Source: Tetradesmus obliquus
Lineage: Eukaryota > Chlorophyta > Chlorophyceae > Sphaeropleales > Scenedesmaceae
DNA: 64,000 nucleotides
Assembly (NCBI GenBank): GCA_030272155.1
Contig: CP126206.1
Coordinates: 248,001-312,000, forward strand
Reading direction: 5' to 3'
Each line of letters begins with the position of its first letter. Within the stretch, counting starts at the first letter, position 1. The notes beneath the pieces were generated by a model. That model did not search any database and was not told where the DNA came from. It worked only from the letters and a program-made list of their open reading frames with translations. The translations under genes and the position numbers were made by a program. This document shows positions 35,972-47,694 of the stretch, one piece after another.

Positions 35972-36030
35972 CAGCGCCCGCCCAATGCGGATCCAGGGCA
36001 GCTCGGTGTCAGGATGCGGGAGAGGCTGAG

Positions 36031-36260
36031 AGAAGAAGAAGAAGAGGGGTTACACGGTGTGCACAGGCAACTACGTTGCAACGAACACCCGAAAATCTGG
36101 AACGTCGCAGATGACTCAGCAAAACAGGCTGTCACTCAAGGAGACTCACCCCAGAAAGTCTCTCTGTGTGTGTAACTTGACATATGGCCTTGCAGGCAAA
36201 GCCGTCAGTCACAGCACACGCAGTGTTGATGCTAAACAAAGGCAGGACTAGTGTAAACTT
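36031..36260 (-). mobile_element. LINE 3' tail (family of 49.1-51.6 kb)
   Basis: About 225 bp near-identical to 8404-8630 and to the complement of 51.40-51.62 kb, beginning GAAGAAGAAGAAGAGGGGTT. Only 3' UTR remains, so it is severely 5'-truncated. Confidence 0.65.
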
Positions 36261-36308
36261 TTTAAGAAGAAGAGGGGTTTTTTAAGAATGCGCTGGGGTT
36301 GGTAGAAG

Positions 36309-36928
36309 AAGAGGCTTGTTACAGGAGAAGGCAAGCTATCACCCGAGAGTGAGTCACTCGCCCTACTTTCAGCTCACATATCGTATGAACTCGATAGCAA
36401 GCCACAAGACGCCACCAAAGAAAACTCCAGAGGCGTCTCGCAGCCCCTATCTCCCCATAAACGAACATGTACATGCAGGGCAGCAAGTGCGAAAAGCAGC
36501 ACGAAAAGCAGCATGTGCTCCACGCACCAGGCAAAAAGCGCACAGGGAAGGACAAGCATGGTCCAAACAGTAAGCGGGGTGCACAAAGGTGCTGCTCACC
36601 ATGAATGTCTGGCATGATTGCATCAAGGCACTGCTGTACTCACCAGACTGCAGCAAGCAGGAGCATGCATAACTGACGCAGTGCACGACTGACAGGCAAA
36701 TCAAAGCAAACTAAGGCAAACCAAGGCAAACTAGGGCTCTGCTGCTTCTGCAATCCTTACGGCTGACAAGGACAGAAACACGCAGCACGGAGGAAAGAGC
36801 TGAGAAACCAGCGCTGTGACACCCAACACATGCAACATGTCCTTGACAGAAACTGGAAAATCGACAACTGCTGACAGCACAACATGCAGAGGCAGGAAGG
36901 TCAACCAGAGCGGGGCGCCAGTACAATG
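36309..36928 (-). mobile_element. LINE 3' tail, second copy (family of 32.7-36.0 kb)
   Basis: Direct duplicate of 32721-33349 with a few substitutions and an 11-base difference near 36646. It is preceded by GAAGAAGAG (the tail end) and breaks off at GTACAATG. It has no coding capacity. Confidence 0.7.
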
Positions 36929-38211
36929 GTACGAAGTCAGATAATTCTTTCGCCTTTTACTAGTGTAAACTTTTTGTTTGTGTTTGTTACACATGGGGGC
37001 CAGGCAATTCCAGCCTCTTGAACTGGCGTATCATACCAGCCAGGTAGGGTTTCAAGTCCAACTCCGTCCCCCACCACCATTTCGACGGAACAGCAAGTCT
37101 GCAGCCTCACTGCCCGCCTAGCAAATGACCACAATGCTGCAGCAAAACCGAGTGGTCGCCTCCAAGGGACAGCATGGCATGGCAAGCAAGCATGTAAGCG
37201 CATAGCATGATACAGCATGCAAGCAACGCTGACAGAGACCTGGCTGCTACACCATACTGCTGTTGCTGCATGACAAAACACTAAGCTGCACTACACGCAA
37301 GCAAAAAGAAAACCACTCCTACCGCTGCAACTAACTAAGCTGACCTACAAAAAACAAAAACCACTCCTACCGCTGACTACATGCAGCAACTCCACTGTGT
37401 GGCTACACTGTCCCCACAAGAATGGGCACCACCACCGCCCTAGGTAGCTGCCCGACCAACAATGCAGTTGACAACCGGCTGATGTGAGTGCAGCAATATG
37501 AATGCAAGCACATTGCTGCTCCCTACGCACAGCAGATGAAAAATCAAGTAGAATACAACACCCAGACAACCTTAATGGCAGGCAATCCACTGGCCCAGCT
37601 GTTGTCGAGAAGTCTGCTGCAGGCGCGCTGCAGCACTGCTGAGTGAACAGCTGAGCACTTCCAGACACTGGGCCAGCAGTCCAGCACGCTCAACAGTCAC
37701 GGGGGGGTTGCCGTAATCGAACACACACTGGTGATCGACATTTGCAAGGGCGCCGCAGCACACTCGAGCATTACCAGCACCTTGCCTTATTCTGCTGTAG
37801 TCCTGCTGCTGGGGACCATGACGCAACCACAGGCGCCAGCTGCTGCTGACGAGCGCCCAAAAACTAAACTATTGCTGAGCACGTCTTCCTCCGGTTGTAG
37901 CCAGCTGCCTGGGCGTCTACTGCGCGTAGCACGGCTGTCAACTGTGCGGTCTCCTCGGTGACCCGGCGTAGCTGCGTAGGCAGGCAGTATCGGCCTGCAG
38001 GACGCCACTCCTCTTATCTAATATAGCTTCCAGCATTAGAAGAAGCTGCACTAGACGGTCTTCCGACTCGCGGGCCGCAACTGGCGCAGCCGGGCTGGGC
38101 CAGAGGGCAAAGCAAGCCAAGCCTTTTTAAGCCTTTTTAAGCCTTGCTCAGGGTAAACTGAGGCTGAGAGAGGCTGCGAAACTGCGCATTTTGTGTTGCC
38201 CTCCGAGTGTC
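36929..38211. other. Intergenic with a degraded minus-strand coding stretch
   Basis: 36929-37570 shows nothing recognisable. On the minus strand 38120-37570 there are protein-like pieces in changing frames (SEDRLVQLLLMLEAILDKRS; VTEETAQLTAVLRAVDAQAA; then LLAQCLEVLSCSLSSAAARL) that would make a helical coiled-coil-like protein if joined, but stops and shifts separate them. I read it as a decayed gene or TE fragment. Confidence 0.35.
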
Positions 38212-38226
38212 ATCACTGGCACCTGC

Positions 38227-38620
38227 TTAGTCAGGCGGGACGTTAAACACGTGGCGCAGTGGTAATGATGGTCGACTTGTGGCCGAAAGGTTGCAGGTTC
38301 GATTCTGAGCCAAAGCAGTATTTTCCTGGATTCAGGGAAACGGTCGGTGAAAACCAAAGGAAGGATACTGCTATGTCCTCGCGGCTCTCCGCAGGATTCC
38401 GTCGATTGCTGGCTACATACATACCAGCCCTGCCAGGCACGCAGCCAACCGTACGGGTAACCCCCACCTGCTGCCTGGTGAAGGCGGTGAGGGGGTCTGG
38501 GTGGTCTACCCCTCACCAATAGAGAGGCAATAATAGTCGTAGTTTCCGCTCCGTACGGGGCGCGGTTGCCGATGCCGATGACAAGGTATGGCTTACAAGA
38601 AGACTATTATTATTATTATT
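38227..38620 (+). mobile_element. tRNA-derived SINE
   Basis: A 394-bp body starts with a tRNA-like head, continues with an unrelated region (including ACCCCCACCTGCTGCCTGG and CCGTACGGGGCGCGG) and ends in (ATT)n at 38604-38620. The 15-bp direct repeat ATCACTGGCACCTGC flanks it exactly (38212-38226 and 38621-38635), a hallmark of LINE-mediated retroposition. There is no ORF. The (ATT)n tail differs from the CTT-rich tails of the LINEs seen here, so its partner LINE is not among them. Confidence 0.8.
38252..38305 (+). promoter_or_regulatory. Internal RNA polymerase III promoter, A and B boxes of the SINE
   Basis: A box TGGCGCAGTGGT at 38252-38263 and B box GGTTCGATTC at 38296-38305, spaced as in a tRNA without intron. 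The anticodon stem is not convincing, so I do not assign a parental tRNA. Confidence 0.75.
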
Positions 38621-38635
38621 ATCACTGGCACCTGC

Positions 38636-39413
38636 ACCACGGCCTACCTGGCACTACATCAAGGGGGTGCAGTGGGCGCAAGTGACTGCCCTGCTCGAGC
38701 GCGCTCATCTGTCGCTGCTGCTGCCCTGTAAACCTTCTTTGCGCCTACACGTATGCTACCGCATGAGCCCGTGTTACTAGACTGCTGCCTGCATGATCAG
38801 CCCACTCAGAGTGCCACGAGCCTTTGGGCAAGGAGGCTTCTGGTCCAGCATTGCTTGCAGGTGCGCAGTTGTGCATTTACCATGCTTAAAACTGCCTTTT
38901 CACTTCGTGCCTGTACATACATGTTCATGTTCATTTTCACTGGCAACGTTGCGTCGTTGCAAAACGTTGAGATACTGCAGTTCCTTTGCCACAGCATGCA
39001 CAGCGCTACGCATAATGTCTGTTAGTTGATAGACTGTCTTTTACAAGTATTTGTAACCACAGATGGATCACTCCAGAACAAAAACAAAGACACACTGCAA
39101 TAACATAATCAGCACAACCATCAGGCCATCGCTTGTGAACATTGCCAAAACTGCTTCAACCACAAGGCCTTCTCTGTGCCGCACAAAGAATGTTTCAAAC
39201 ACAAGTGCCACACCTGCCTGACATTACACTGGCTGTGAGACCGTTCGCAGCTAGTAGCAGTACATCAACTAGAGAGAAAAAGTCACAGCAAGGCCCTGCT
39301 CGACAGACAGACAATTGGTCCTGTCAGTTTTTTGAATAATCATACAGCCTTCACTTGCTGTTGGTTCGACCCTGTGAAGCTGCATGTCATGCTGACTCCA
39401 GAAAGCCGAGTCC
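38636..39413. other. Intergenic, nothing recognised
   Basis: Short unrelated frames only; no repeat or RNA motif stood out. Confidence 0.35.
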
Positions 39414-39615
39414 TTAGCAATCTTCATATGTACAGTTCAGTTTGAAAAACACGCATGCCTCGGCGACAAACTGACGTAGCTCTCTATCCTGTTCTACAGC
39501 CCGCCTTTTGAGTGTAAGAAGCAGCAGATGCTGGGTTGCCACTGCATGTGGCAGATCTTCAAAGCCATACGCTATACCATTCTTCAGTTCGTCAGCTCCA
39601 TAAATAGATTGAATC
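39414..39615 (-). CDS. Candidate terminal exon of an unknown gene
   Basis: On the minus strand an acceptor TTTGCCTTCAG precedes a protein-like frame (SIYGADELKNGIAYGFEDLP, then a hydrophilic helix with LLLLTLKRRAVEQDRELRQF) that ends in a stop at 39414. It could be the last exon of the membrane protein gene at 40465-42273 on the same strand, but I found no phase-consistent bridge and the sequence does not resemble that family. The function is unknown. Confidence 0.3.
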
Positions 39616-40464
39616 CTGAAGGCAAAAGCAGCATCCAAGCAGCAGTGTGCATTTAATGCTGTCATACGCAGCTGCAACTGTGCACTGAGCAGGCAGACAT
39701 GTGGTGGGTCTCTAGCTGTGGACAGCTGATGGGCATGGCAGTGCAAAGCAAAAGCAAGTGCTGTACTGTATGTGCCCGTTGCACAAGCAATGCATGATTG
39801 TTAGGTTTGCTGCAGAAAGCTATGTGCTGCAAACATCACATTGCACACAACAGGCACGGTGCATTCCAGTCGCATTGCAATCGAAACACGCATGCACTGT
39901 ATGCTGTGTGACAGACTTCGTGCTCACCCCCCTGCACCTGAGCCTGGTGGCGAGCATGTGAAAAGGCTGTTTTAGGCATGGTAATTGCACAACTGCATGT
40001 GCACGCGACACGGCTTCTCACACAAGCTGGCAGCACACGCCATTTGGCTGGCACTCGACATACAAGTGGCCACTCCAACACAACCGATTTGTGCTGTTTG
40101 TGCAACAGTCTGCAAGACAGGTACCAAGCAGGCTGCTTCCTTGTGCACAGCAGCTGGGCAGGGACAGTCTCAAAGCAGCGCAGTGGCTACACTTTAGATG
40201 ATGCACGCCTGTACAGCTGAGGCCGGATAGCTTACTGAATGACGCATTTGTATGGCTACTTGTCTCCACAATACCAAGGTCAACGCATGACTGCGCACTT
40301 CAAGCAATCAGGACTAGAAGCATGTGTGTTGCATGGCATACAAAGCCATGCTGATGCGACTGCCACTGTTGCCACTTGCACAGTCCTGCTAGCGCAATGT
40401 GTGCTGTCAGCACAGCACTGCACGCAATGTTTGCTGGGACTGCCCTGCCCTAGCCATTACTCAC

Positions 40465-42040
40465 TGGGTGCGTTGCGTCGCTGTAGTCTGTGCCAGCGGG
40501 TATGTTGAAGTACTGATACTTGTGGAACAGCTCCTTGGGCAGCTGCGGCAGGCGGCAGGTGCAAGGGTATAGTAGCATGAGATTGTTGAAAAGCGGGATG
40601 CTCAGCCATGCTGTTGATAAAACACGTCTAAAGCAGCAAAGCTGCAAGTTACAAGTGGCATCAGCAAACAGGGCGCACGCAGTGATGCGTTGTCTGGAAA
40701 TGTCTTGTCATTGGGCTGTATCGACATTGAAAGTGAACAGGGGTGGGGGGGTGGGGGGGGGGGGGGGGGGGTGACCTTAGGAGGCTTTCTAGCATGAACT
40801 GCTGCAGGGTCAGCACAGTCAATGTGATGGTGAAAGATGTCCATCAGTGCAGAGTCGTACACGGCATTGCTGAGGCACCGTCGTGTCGCAAATGTCCCCG
40901 CTCCAGCCGACAGATGCGATCACTGCGGCAGTCACAACTCTTGCGTAATTTAGTCGCCACTTGGGCAACACATAAACATCGTTGCTACAGAGACACTGCG
41001 ATGGTGTTGCTCTGCGCAGTGCTGCGGTACCCGCCCCACCTCACTGAAGATTTTACTGGGCGGGTTGGCTGGGATGGCCTCCCAGAGCAGCAGCCGATCC
41101 ATGTCAATGCCGCGCGCCTTGTAGCTCCTGCAAGGCGGCCAGCACAACACAACACAAGCACAGGCAGCCACTGTGCAGCTGCTTCGATGCAAGAGCGTGC
41201 AAGGCGACAGAGTGCACGGCACAAAAGCAGTGTAAGCATCTTGAACAGGACCATTGGCTGCCTCCCGCTACTGACTGCCTGCCATGCCCGCCTAGGTGTC
41301 GTTGTCTGCTCAAGCAATTGGAGGCCGGCCTTATGTGCCACCTGCATGGCCATGTATGCTCAAGCACGCATACAAATGTGGTTATTGCTATCTTGCGGGC
41401 GTTCCTTGCTACCTACTGTTGCTGTGGCTGGCGATGCGTCAGAGTAGGGTGGATGGCAGCTGCTGCTCTCGATATTGTGTTGGGGGTGGGCCAGGGTCAA
41501 CCCGCATGCACGCACATCCCTGCTGCTGGCACTCACGTCAGAAACCATGCCTGCCCTACATGCCCTCTGGAGGTCGGGTCTGGGTCCCAGCGCGTCGCGC
41601 CCAGGTCCATGTAGATGGCCTGGCAGGTGCGGTTGAGGCACGCTTGGACGCCAGGTGGGTGCGCCGCAGCCCGCAGCGCCTGCACATCCGCCTGGTTGGA
41701 CAGCAGCAGATACCCTCTGTCGAAGATGGCGTCAACGCCAGAGCCACAGAATGCGAGCGGGTGTCGCAGGCCATAGGCCAGTGGCTCTATCCACGTTGTG
41801 ACCTCCTGTGGGGGCTGGCCCGGGCAGGTGGCAGTGTTCACGAAGCGGGAGAAGACCTGGGGGTCGTACGCCACCTGCTTGCCTGATGCCTGCTCCTTGA
41901 TTGTGTCCAGCCAGATCTTGGTCCATGCCACCTGCTGAGGCGCCTTGACAGATTCACAGAAGCCTTTTTGCCAGCTGGCAACATTGTCCAGCCATGACTG
42001 CTCAAAGGCCGATGATACATAATGTGTGTCTACTGTGCAT

Positions 42041-42087
<47 letters not shown>

Positions 42088-42273
42088 AGCAGAGCCAAAA
42101 CGGCGGTGGCTGCTGCCTCCCTCAACTTGATGCATGCCCCTGAGGACTGCTGTGCGTGATTGTGTCTCAGAGCTGCTGTAGAGCACTAGCAGCATTGTGC
42201 ATACACAAAATGCTAGGGCAGACTGGTAGTAAACTATTATCTGCCTGCGAGCTGTTTGCTGCATCTTGTACAT
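40465..42273 (-). CDS. Type II membrane protein, FkbM-methyltransferase-like, 5' exons
   Basis: The start at 42273 (MYKMQQTARRQ) puts a basic N-tail before a single membrane anchor (IIVYYQSALAFCVCTMLLVL, about residues 13-32). Exons 42273-41537, 41127-41040 and 40542-40465 splice in phase (donors AC/GTGAGT, GAG/GTGGGG, CCA/GTGAGT; acceptors CTTGCAG and CCGCAG). After a polyglutamine run (encoded by CTG repeats about 42038-42087) comes a lumenal domain with YLLLSNQADVQ, then IYMDLGATRWDPD, which fits the glycine-containing SAM-binding strand of FkbM-like methyltransferases, and GIDMDRLLLWE followed by LPKELFHKYQYFNIPAG, a pattern I associate with algal members. Exons after 40465 were not identified, so the gene may be truncated or have distant exons. 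Golgi/ER location is inferred from the anchor. Confidence 0.5.
40741..40772 (+). repeat. Poly-G run
   Basis: About 32 nearly pure G within an intron of the minus-strand membrane protein gene; prone to sequencing error and possibly G-quadruplex forming. Confidence 0.7.
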
Positions 42274-43406
42274 CAATTTCTGGTTGGCTACACTGCCGTG
42301 ATGAGTCCAGGGTGCCGTAGTCACTGGTAAGTAGGTAGGTAGATAGATAGGTGGGTAGGTCACAGCACTGCACGTCACATGCGGTGTGCAAACACATGTT
42401 TTTTTGTGTGGTCTGGATACCTGCAGCACACGTGACCACGCTTGGAATCCCTGTCACAACAGCTGTAACAGTGGCAGCAACCAAAGCACTGCTGGCAGCA
42501 GCAGTGGGGTTGTGCTTCAGGCAGCGTTAACCCTGAGCCAGCATGACTGCGCATTGGCACTGGTTTTGCAAAAGCATAATAGCCAGGTGATTGTCAACGT
42601 CGGGTGTTGGACGTTTGTTATGGTGATCGTAGGTGACGTAGGATGCTGATGCTGCCTTCTACCCAAACCATTTGGCAGCACCCATGGTACCCATCAGGTG
42701 CAATCATCACCCACCAGCTGAATCCCCTCCCAGGCTTCCGCCCCAACTATGTCTCTCCAGTCTCCAGATCGCAAGTTGCCAAGCAGTGCACGGCACTCTA
42801 CATGGGCAAGAAATGGTTGAAGGAGGTCTGTCAGTTGCCGTGCCCCTGCTACTGCTGTGCGCAACATGGTAAGCAGAATGAGTTGGCAACCTTCAAATCA
42901 GGACTACCGAAAGAGATTGAATTATTAGGTTGTCGTCCCTGCATGATGAATGCCACTCGACCGCGCCGAGCACAAAAGCTGGCTACCAGCTGTTGCAACA
43001 AAGCACTGCTAACGCAAACAGAACGATATATTACTATCTAATAATGCTATTGTTCACCTCATAACACCTGCTTGCGTCAAAAGATTGTATAATGGGCCCG
43101 GCTGCACACCGTAGCTACGGCAGCTTTCTTCTGTAGTCAACGCTGCATCTGCAGACAGCTTTTAGAACAGCGATCAACAAATTTTTGAATAACACCATAG
43201 CCCTTCATGCTCACAAGCACGCGGGAACGTCACTGCCCAGGTACCACCATTAGTGGCTGCGATTCAGCCCTCGTCCGATGGTGACATCACTGCGGTCGCC
43301 AAGCAGCACAAGCAGGACTGCTGATCATCCTGCGACCCAGCACGCCCTTGCTTCAGGGCTTTTGCGGAGTTGTCACGCCTGGCGTGTTGGAGTTGGCAGC
43401 CTGCCA
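42274..43406. other. Intergenic region upstream of the membrane protein gene
   Basis: Contains a GTAG/GATA simple repeat (about 42328-42360). Some plus-strand frames between 42640 and 43040 have no recognisable domain. Presumably it holds the 5' UTR and promoter of the minus-strand gene; no defined motif was found. Confidence 0.4.
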
Positions 43407-46400
43407 AGGGGTGTGCCGTTTCACGGTTTCAAGCCCCGGTGTAAGAAATTTTACTGAAATATGAAATTTAATGAAATCTGAAACGGAAAAGTGAAACGAC
43501 TGAAACATGTCTGAGCAGCAGCAGCAGCAGCAGGCGGGAGGGCAAGTTCAAAATGCTGGCCCTGCCCGCATCGGTTTGGCGCGTTCCCGGCATGCGCTGG
43601 ACGCCGAAGATCCATCGATTAGCAAGAAACCAAGGGGTGCAGCGCCCAGCTTTGCGCACAACGAGATCAGCACTGTGAACGGCCAGAAGAGGTGCAACCA
43701 CTGCAACATGTCTGTACCTGGCAACATTACACGCGTTAAGACCCACCTGTTGACGTGCCAGAAGTTCTTGACAAGTGAAGCCGCTCAGAAGGTAGCAGAG
43801 TCTAACCAGGAGGTGGCAGCTAAACTGAAGGCACTCAAGTGAGCAGCAGCAGCAGCAGCACTACTTGCAGCAGCAGTCATGGTGTGACTTGCATACTAAT
43901 CCCTTGTACGCTTTTGCAGGGAGAAGCGCGGCGGGCAGACAACGCTCACTGGACTGCCAGTTGGCGCTGGCGGCAGTGGTGCTGGCAGCAGCGCAGGCAG
44001 CGGCAGCTCAACAGGTGCTGGCAGGTCCGCATCTGCTTTTCCGGTCAAGGTGTACCCTAAATACAGCGCAGCTGACATTGAGGAGCACAACGAGGCCATC
44101 GCCATCTTCCTGTACGGCTGCAACCAGCCCCTTAGCCTTGTGGAGCACCCTGACTTCCAGCAGATGGTGTTCACGCTTGCTCCGCACATGAAGGGGAAGC
44201 TGATTGGCCGCAAGGCGCTGGCCACCACCATGCTGGACAAGGTTTACGAAAAGACACAGTCCAAAGTGGAGGGCTTTCTGCAGGAGCAGGTGCGGTTGTC
44301 AGCCGCTTGTTAAGCACATGTTGTGTCGTTTTTATTGCACAGGGCTACCAACAGGTATGCAGTCCTACTCTCCATGCTTAGCCATTTGTTGGGCATCAAC
44401 CTGTGTTATGGCTGTCGTAACGGCTGATTTGGCTGCTGCCAATTTCTGTTTGCAGAAGTATGTCGCCACCAGCACAGACGCCTGGTCCAGCTCTCACAAC
44501 GCTGGTGCGCATGTGCTGAACGTGAACGCCATCGCCAACGGCACCAGTGTGTTCCTGGACATGGTGTTTACTGGCGCTGACAGCCACACTGGCAACTACA
44601 TCGCCACACAGGTGGGCATATAGTGCACGGAAACGCGTCAGCACTTGCTTGCGGTTTGGTGGTTGTAAGCGTACAAATGCTGCCTGATGTCTGGTGATGG
44701 TATCAGAACCCATGCTGCTGCACCTCTATTGCTGCTCTTGTGGTGCTGCTGCAGGTGGAGAGCGTGCTGGGCAAGTGGAACATTTTGGACAAGACAGTGG
44801 CGTTCGTCACAGACTGGGGCAGCAACATGGTGAAGGCAGGCGAGTGCCTGCAGGAGATGCTGCCACACTACGCTGGCGGCGTCAACTGCCTGCAGCACCT
44901 GATCAGCAATGGGCTCAAGGACTTCGCCAAAAACGAGTCAGTGGCCAGCATCATGGCCAAGGGCAAGGAGGTGGTGCAGTACCTGACAGGGCGCACCGTA
45001 CCGCGTGCCATCTATGACGAGAAGAAGCAGCATCTGGGTGGCACTGCGCTTGTCAAAGCTGGCACAACGCGCTTTGGCAGCAACGTGCTCTCCATGGAGT
45101 CAGTGGAGCGCAATGAGTGAGCTGCCAGTGTAGCTTGGTGTCCTGGTGATGGAGTTATTGTGCACACTCACTGTGTTCGGTGGCCCTTGCCTGATTAAAC
45201 TACCTGTGCCCCGCTCTCCCTGCTGTTTCTGCGGCTTGCAGGAAGGTGCTGCGCGCTACTGTCAGCAGCGACAAATTTGACTCCTTCATTCAGAGCCAGA
45301 GCAAGGCGACAGACAAGGAAGCAGCAATCAAGTTCAAGGGTCTCATCAACGACACCAGCTCCGTGCTGTTCAGTGACATCAAGTGGACCGTGGACACGCT
45401 GGCACCCTTCCAGTCAGCCATCAAGGAGGTGGGACGCCAGCCTGGCAGCTATGATGACAACAGTAACTGCCTCTATCAACGGCTTGTGTACTTACAGTGC
45501 TGCTCCTGCATCACTGCTTTAGGCATATCAACGACCATATATGCCAGGGGTGATTGGGTGCACCACTGCTGGTGCTGGTACTGCTGCTGCAGCTGCAACT
45601 CCTGCAGCTGACTGCTGCTGCTGCTGCTCCTGCTGGTCACGGTCTCGCTGCAGCTGGCGGGTTTCTGCCTGTTTGGTGAAGCTGTATGGGTTGCAGATCG
45701 ACTGCTTCCAGAGCGCATGGCGCAGCTGCGCGCTGTTCTCCGGAGTGGCATCTGCCCCAAAGCTCAGGGTGAGTTTGCCCAGGGCTTTGCAGTCTGTCAT
45801 GCTGGTGATGTGGTTGATGGTGCCATGCAGCACACAGAACTTTGGAGGTGGCTGGCCAAAGCCCCCTCTGCACCTGAGCAGGGAGCCTGCACCTGACTAA
45901 TGTCATGCGCTCTTTGCTGCTGCGCCTTTTAGGTGGAGGGCGACACAGCAAAGCTGTCAGATGGCTACTACGCTGTGCAGGCGCTGACAAAGCATGTGGA
46001 GAAGATAAGCGCTGCGCAGGGCAGCTACTTAAATATGATGCAGGATGATGACACGCCTGCGCAGACGCTGGCCCTGGCCTTTGACTTTGCTACCAGCGGC
46101 TTTGCTGAGGCCTGGGACACGCGAGCTAAGCAGGCGACCACAGATCTGGTTGTGGCAGCAGCGATTGTGGATCCCATGTGCGCGTCAGCAACTGCAGCAG
46201 CTGTGACGTGCGGCATATACATCACATGCAGCCACACCTCAGTAATGCTTGCAGGTGTGGAGGGTTGTGGTGCTGCTTTAACCTGCATTGCCAAGCTATT
46301 CAGATTGCTGTCATGTTGAATGCAGCCATGGCAGCAGTTTGCTGTCAACCTGGTTCTGCTGCCTGCTCTGAACACTTGATTCTGGTTGTCTGCACCTGCA

Positions 46401-47141
46401 GGTACAAGGACAAGCTGAGCAGCATGCCAGCTGCAGACGTGGTGCGGGGGGAGGCATTCATTGAGCAGCTTGCAGGACGCATGATGGGGCAGCAGGCTCA
46501 GACCAAGGCAAAGGTGAGCAACAGGTACAGCAGAAATACCGTATTTTGGTGGCGCATGTATATTACTCAAGCAATTGCCTGTATACTGTAGCGCCTGTAT
46601 ACTACTCAAGCAAGTGCCCAGCTAACAGACGTCATACCTGATTTGAAGGCATGTTAATTTGGCTTGGATTTGCCACTGCTCAACACTCACTGCTGGCAGT
46701 GAATTGCATTCATCCCAAAAAATCAAGTGCCGCCCACCGCATTGTTTAACCGCCCTGCTGTAGGGGCAACTCTTGAATTACAAGAGCAGGCCCCGGGAGA
46801 TTGGCATAACGCCTGCAGCAGTGGCAGCCACGCAGACGGCTGGCGTGGCGCCTGAGACCTTCTGGACTGACATCTCGCACAGCTGTGCTGAGCTGTCCGA
46901 GGTAGCGCGCATGCTGCTGTCCATCCCCCCAACCAGCGCCACCAGCGAGCGTGTGTTCAGCGCTGTGAGCCAGGTGTGGGATACAGGGCGCAGTTGCATG
47001 GCCAGCGCACGTGTGCGCAAGCTGCTGTTCATCTACTTCAACCGCAAGGCGCTCAGCCGTGACGGAGCAGTGCGTGATGCAGAGGACTTTGCAGCGTACG
47101 TGAAGTGGCTAGACAGCTTGAACAACGAGGAGGAGCAGGAG

Positions 47142-47180
<39 letters not shown>

Positions 47181-47694
47181 CAGCAGTAGGAGCAGGAGCA
47201 GCTGTATTTCAGCAGGTCATGTGGGCGAATGCCACCTGCAGCAGCAATGGCTGCATTGTGCATCTTGATGCTTGTGTGGGTTTGTGATTGCCTGTACATC
47301 TTTGTGTGATTTTTGATTTTATTACTATAATCACTAGTGTTATTGCAGCTGCAGATTTGAAGAAAGGTTCTGACTTCTTAAGGGACCCATCCTGGGCACT
47401 GCATGCTGCAGGCTGCTGGCTACAGCCTTCACCCACTGGCAGTGGATAAGCTGAGCGTGGCAGAGTGTGTGCTGGGCTCCTACTGGTGTTTAGCCCTATT
47501 GTAATGCAGTTATATGAAAGTATGTACATTTTTAGATGCTTTTGACGTGAGCTGCTGCTGTCCTGCGTCTCAAAGCGGACGTTTTGCAATGATTTCATTC
47601 CGTGCAGTGGGGCGTATCGACGAGTGAAATTTGAAACGAAATATGAAATGAAATGAAAGGAATCGAAACGTGAAATTTGAAACGGCACACCCCT
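43407..47694 (+). mobile_element. hAT transposon, apparently complete (4.29 kb)
   Basis: Ends are inverted repeats AGGGGTGTGCCGTTTCA (43407-43423) and its complement (47678-47694). Subterminal regions carry many GAAAC/GAAATTTGAAAC words (43440-43505 and 47620-47690), usual for hAT ends. A full transposase gene lies inside. Flanks are GCCTGCCA on the left and GCCATTGG on the right, so a clean 8-bp target duplication is not visible; it may have mutated. The ends share the GAAACG word with the 8755-9777 element, but the TIRs differ. Confidence 0.8.
43507..47189 (+). CDS. hAT transposase, nine exons, about 733 residues
   Basis: Exons 43507-43838, 43920-44289, 44343-44354, 44456-44611, 44755-45116, 45242-45428, 45933-46177, 46402-46513 and 46764-47189 give one frame ending in TAG. 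Exon 1 has a BED zinc finger (RCNHCNMSVPGNITRVKTHL then LTC). Exon 2 has FLYGCNQPLSLVEHPDFQQM, exon 4 TSTDAWSSSHN with the first catalytic Asp, and exon 5 AFVTDWGSNMVKAG with the second. The junction of exons 7 and 8 creates DPMYKDKL, and exon 9 carries the hAT dimerisation block (LLSIPPTSATSERVFSAVSQ) and a polyglutamine tail. All key blocks are intact and no disabling change was seen, so it may be active. Exon 3 is only 12 nt (GGCTACCAACAG); skipping it also keeps frame. Confidence 0.8.

Larger units (their letters stand above)
32721..36026 (-). mobile_element. LINE, 5'-truncated, interrupted by a DNA transposon
   Basis: On the minus strand, coding sequence for the post-RT part of a non-LTR retroelement (36.0-33.43 kb) is followed by about 700 bp of 3' UTR that ends GTAACAAGCCTCT. 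The last ~620 bp recur at 36309-36928. The 992-bp insertion 34385-35376 splits the coding part. The 5' end is cut off at about 36026, where a tail of another LINE family abuts. No reverse transcriptase domain remains. Confidence 0.65.

Noticed and set aside
38247-38320. A functional tRNA gene
   Set aside because: A and B boxes are present, but the anticodon and acceptor stems do not pair; context and the (ATT)n tail show a SINE.
40770-40862. An extra exon (YDSALMDIFHHHIDCAD) of the membrane protein gene
   Set aside because: Its phase does not match; in the required phase it hits a stop, while 41040 to 40542 splices cleanly.
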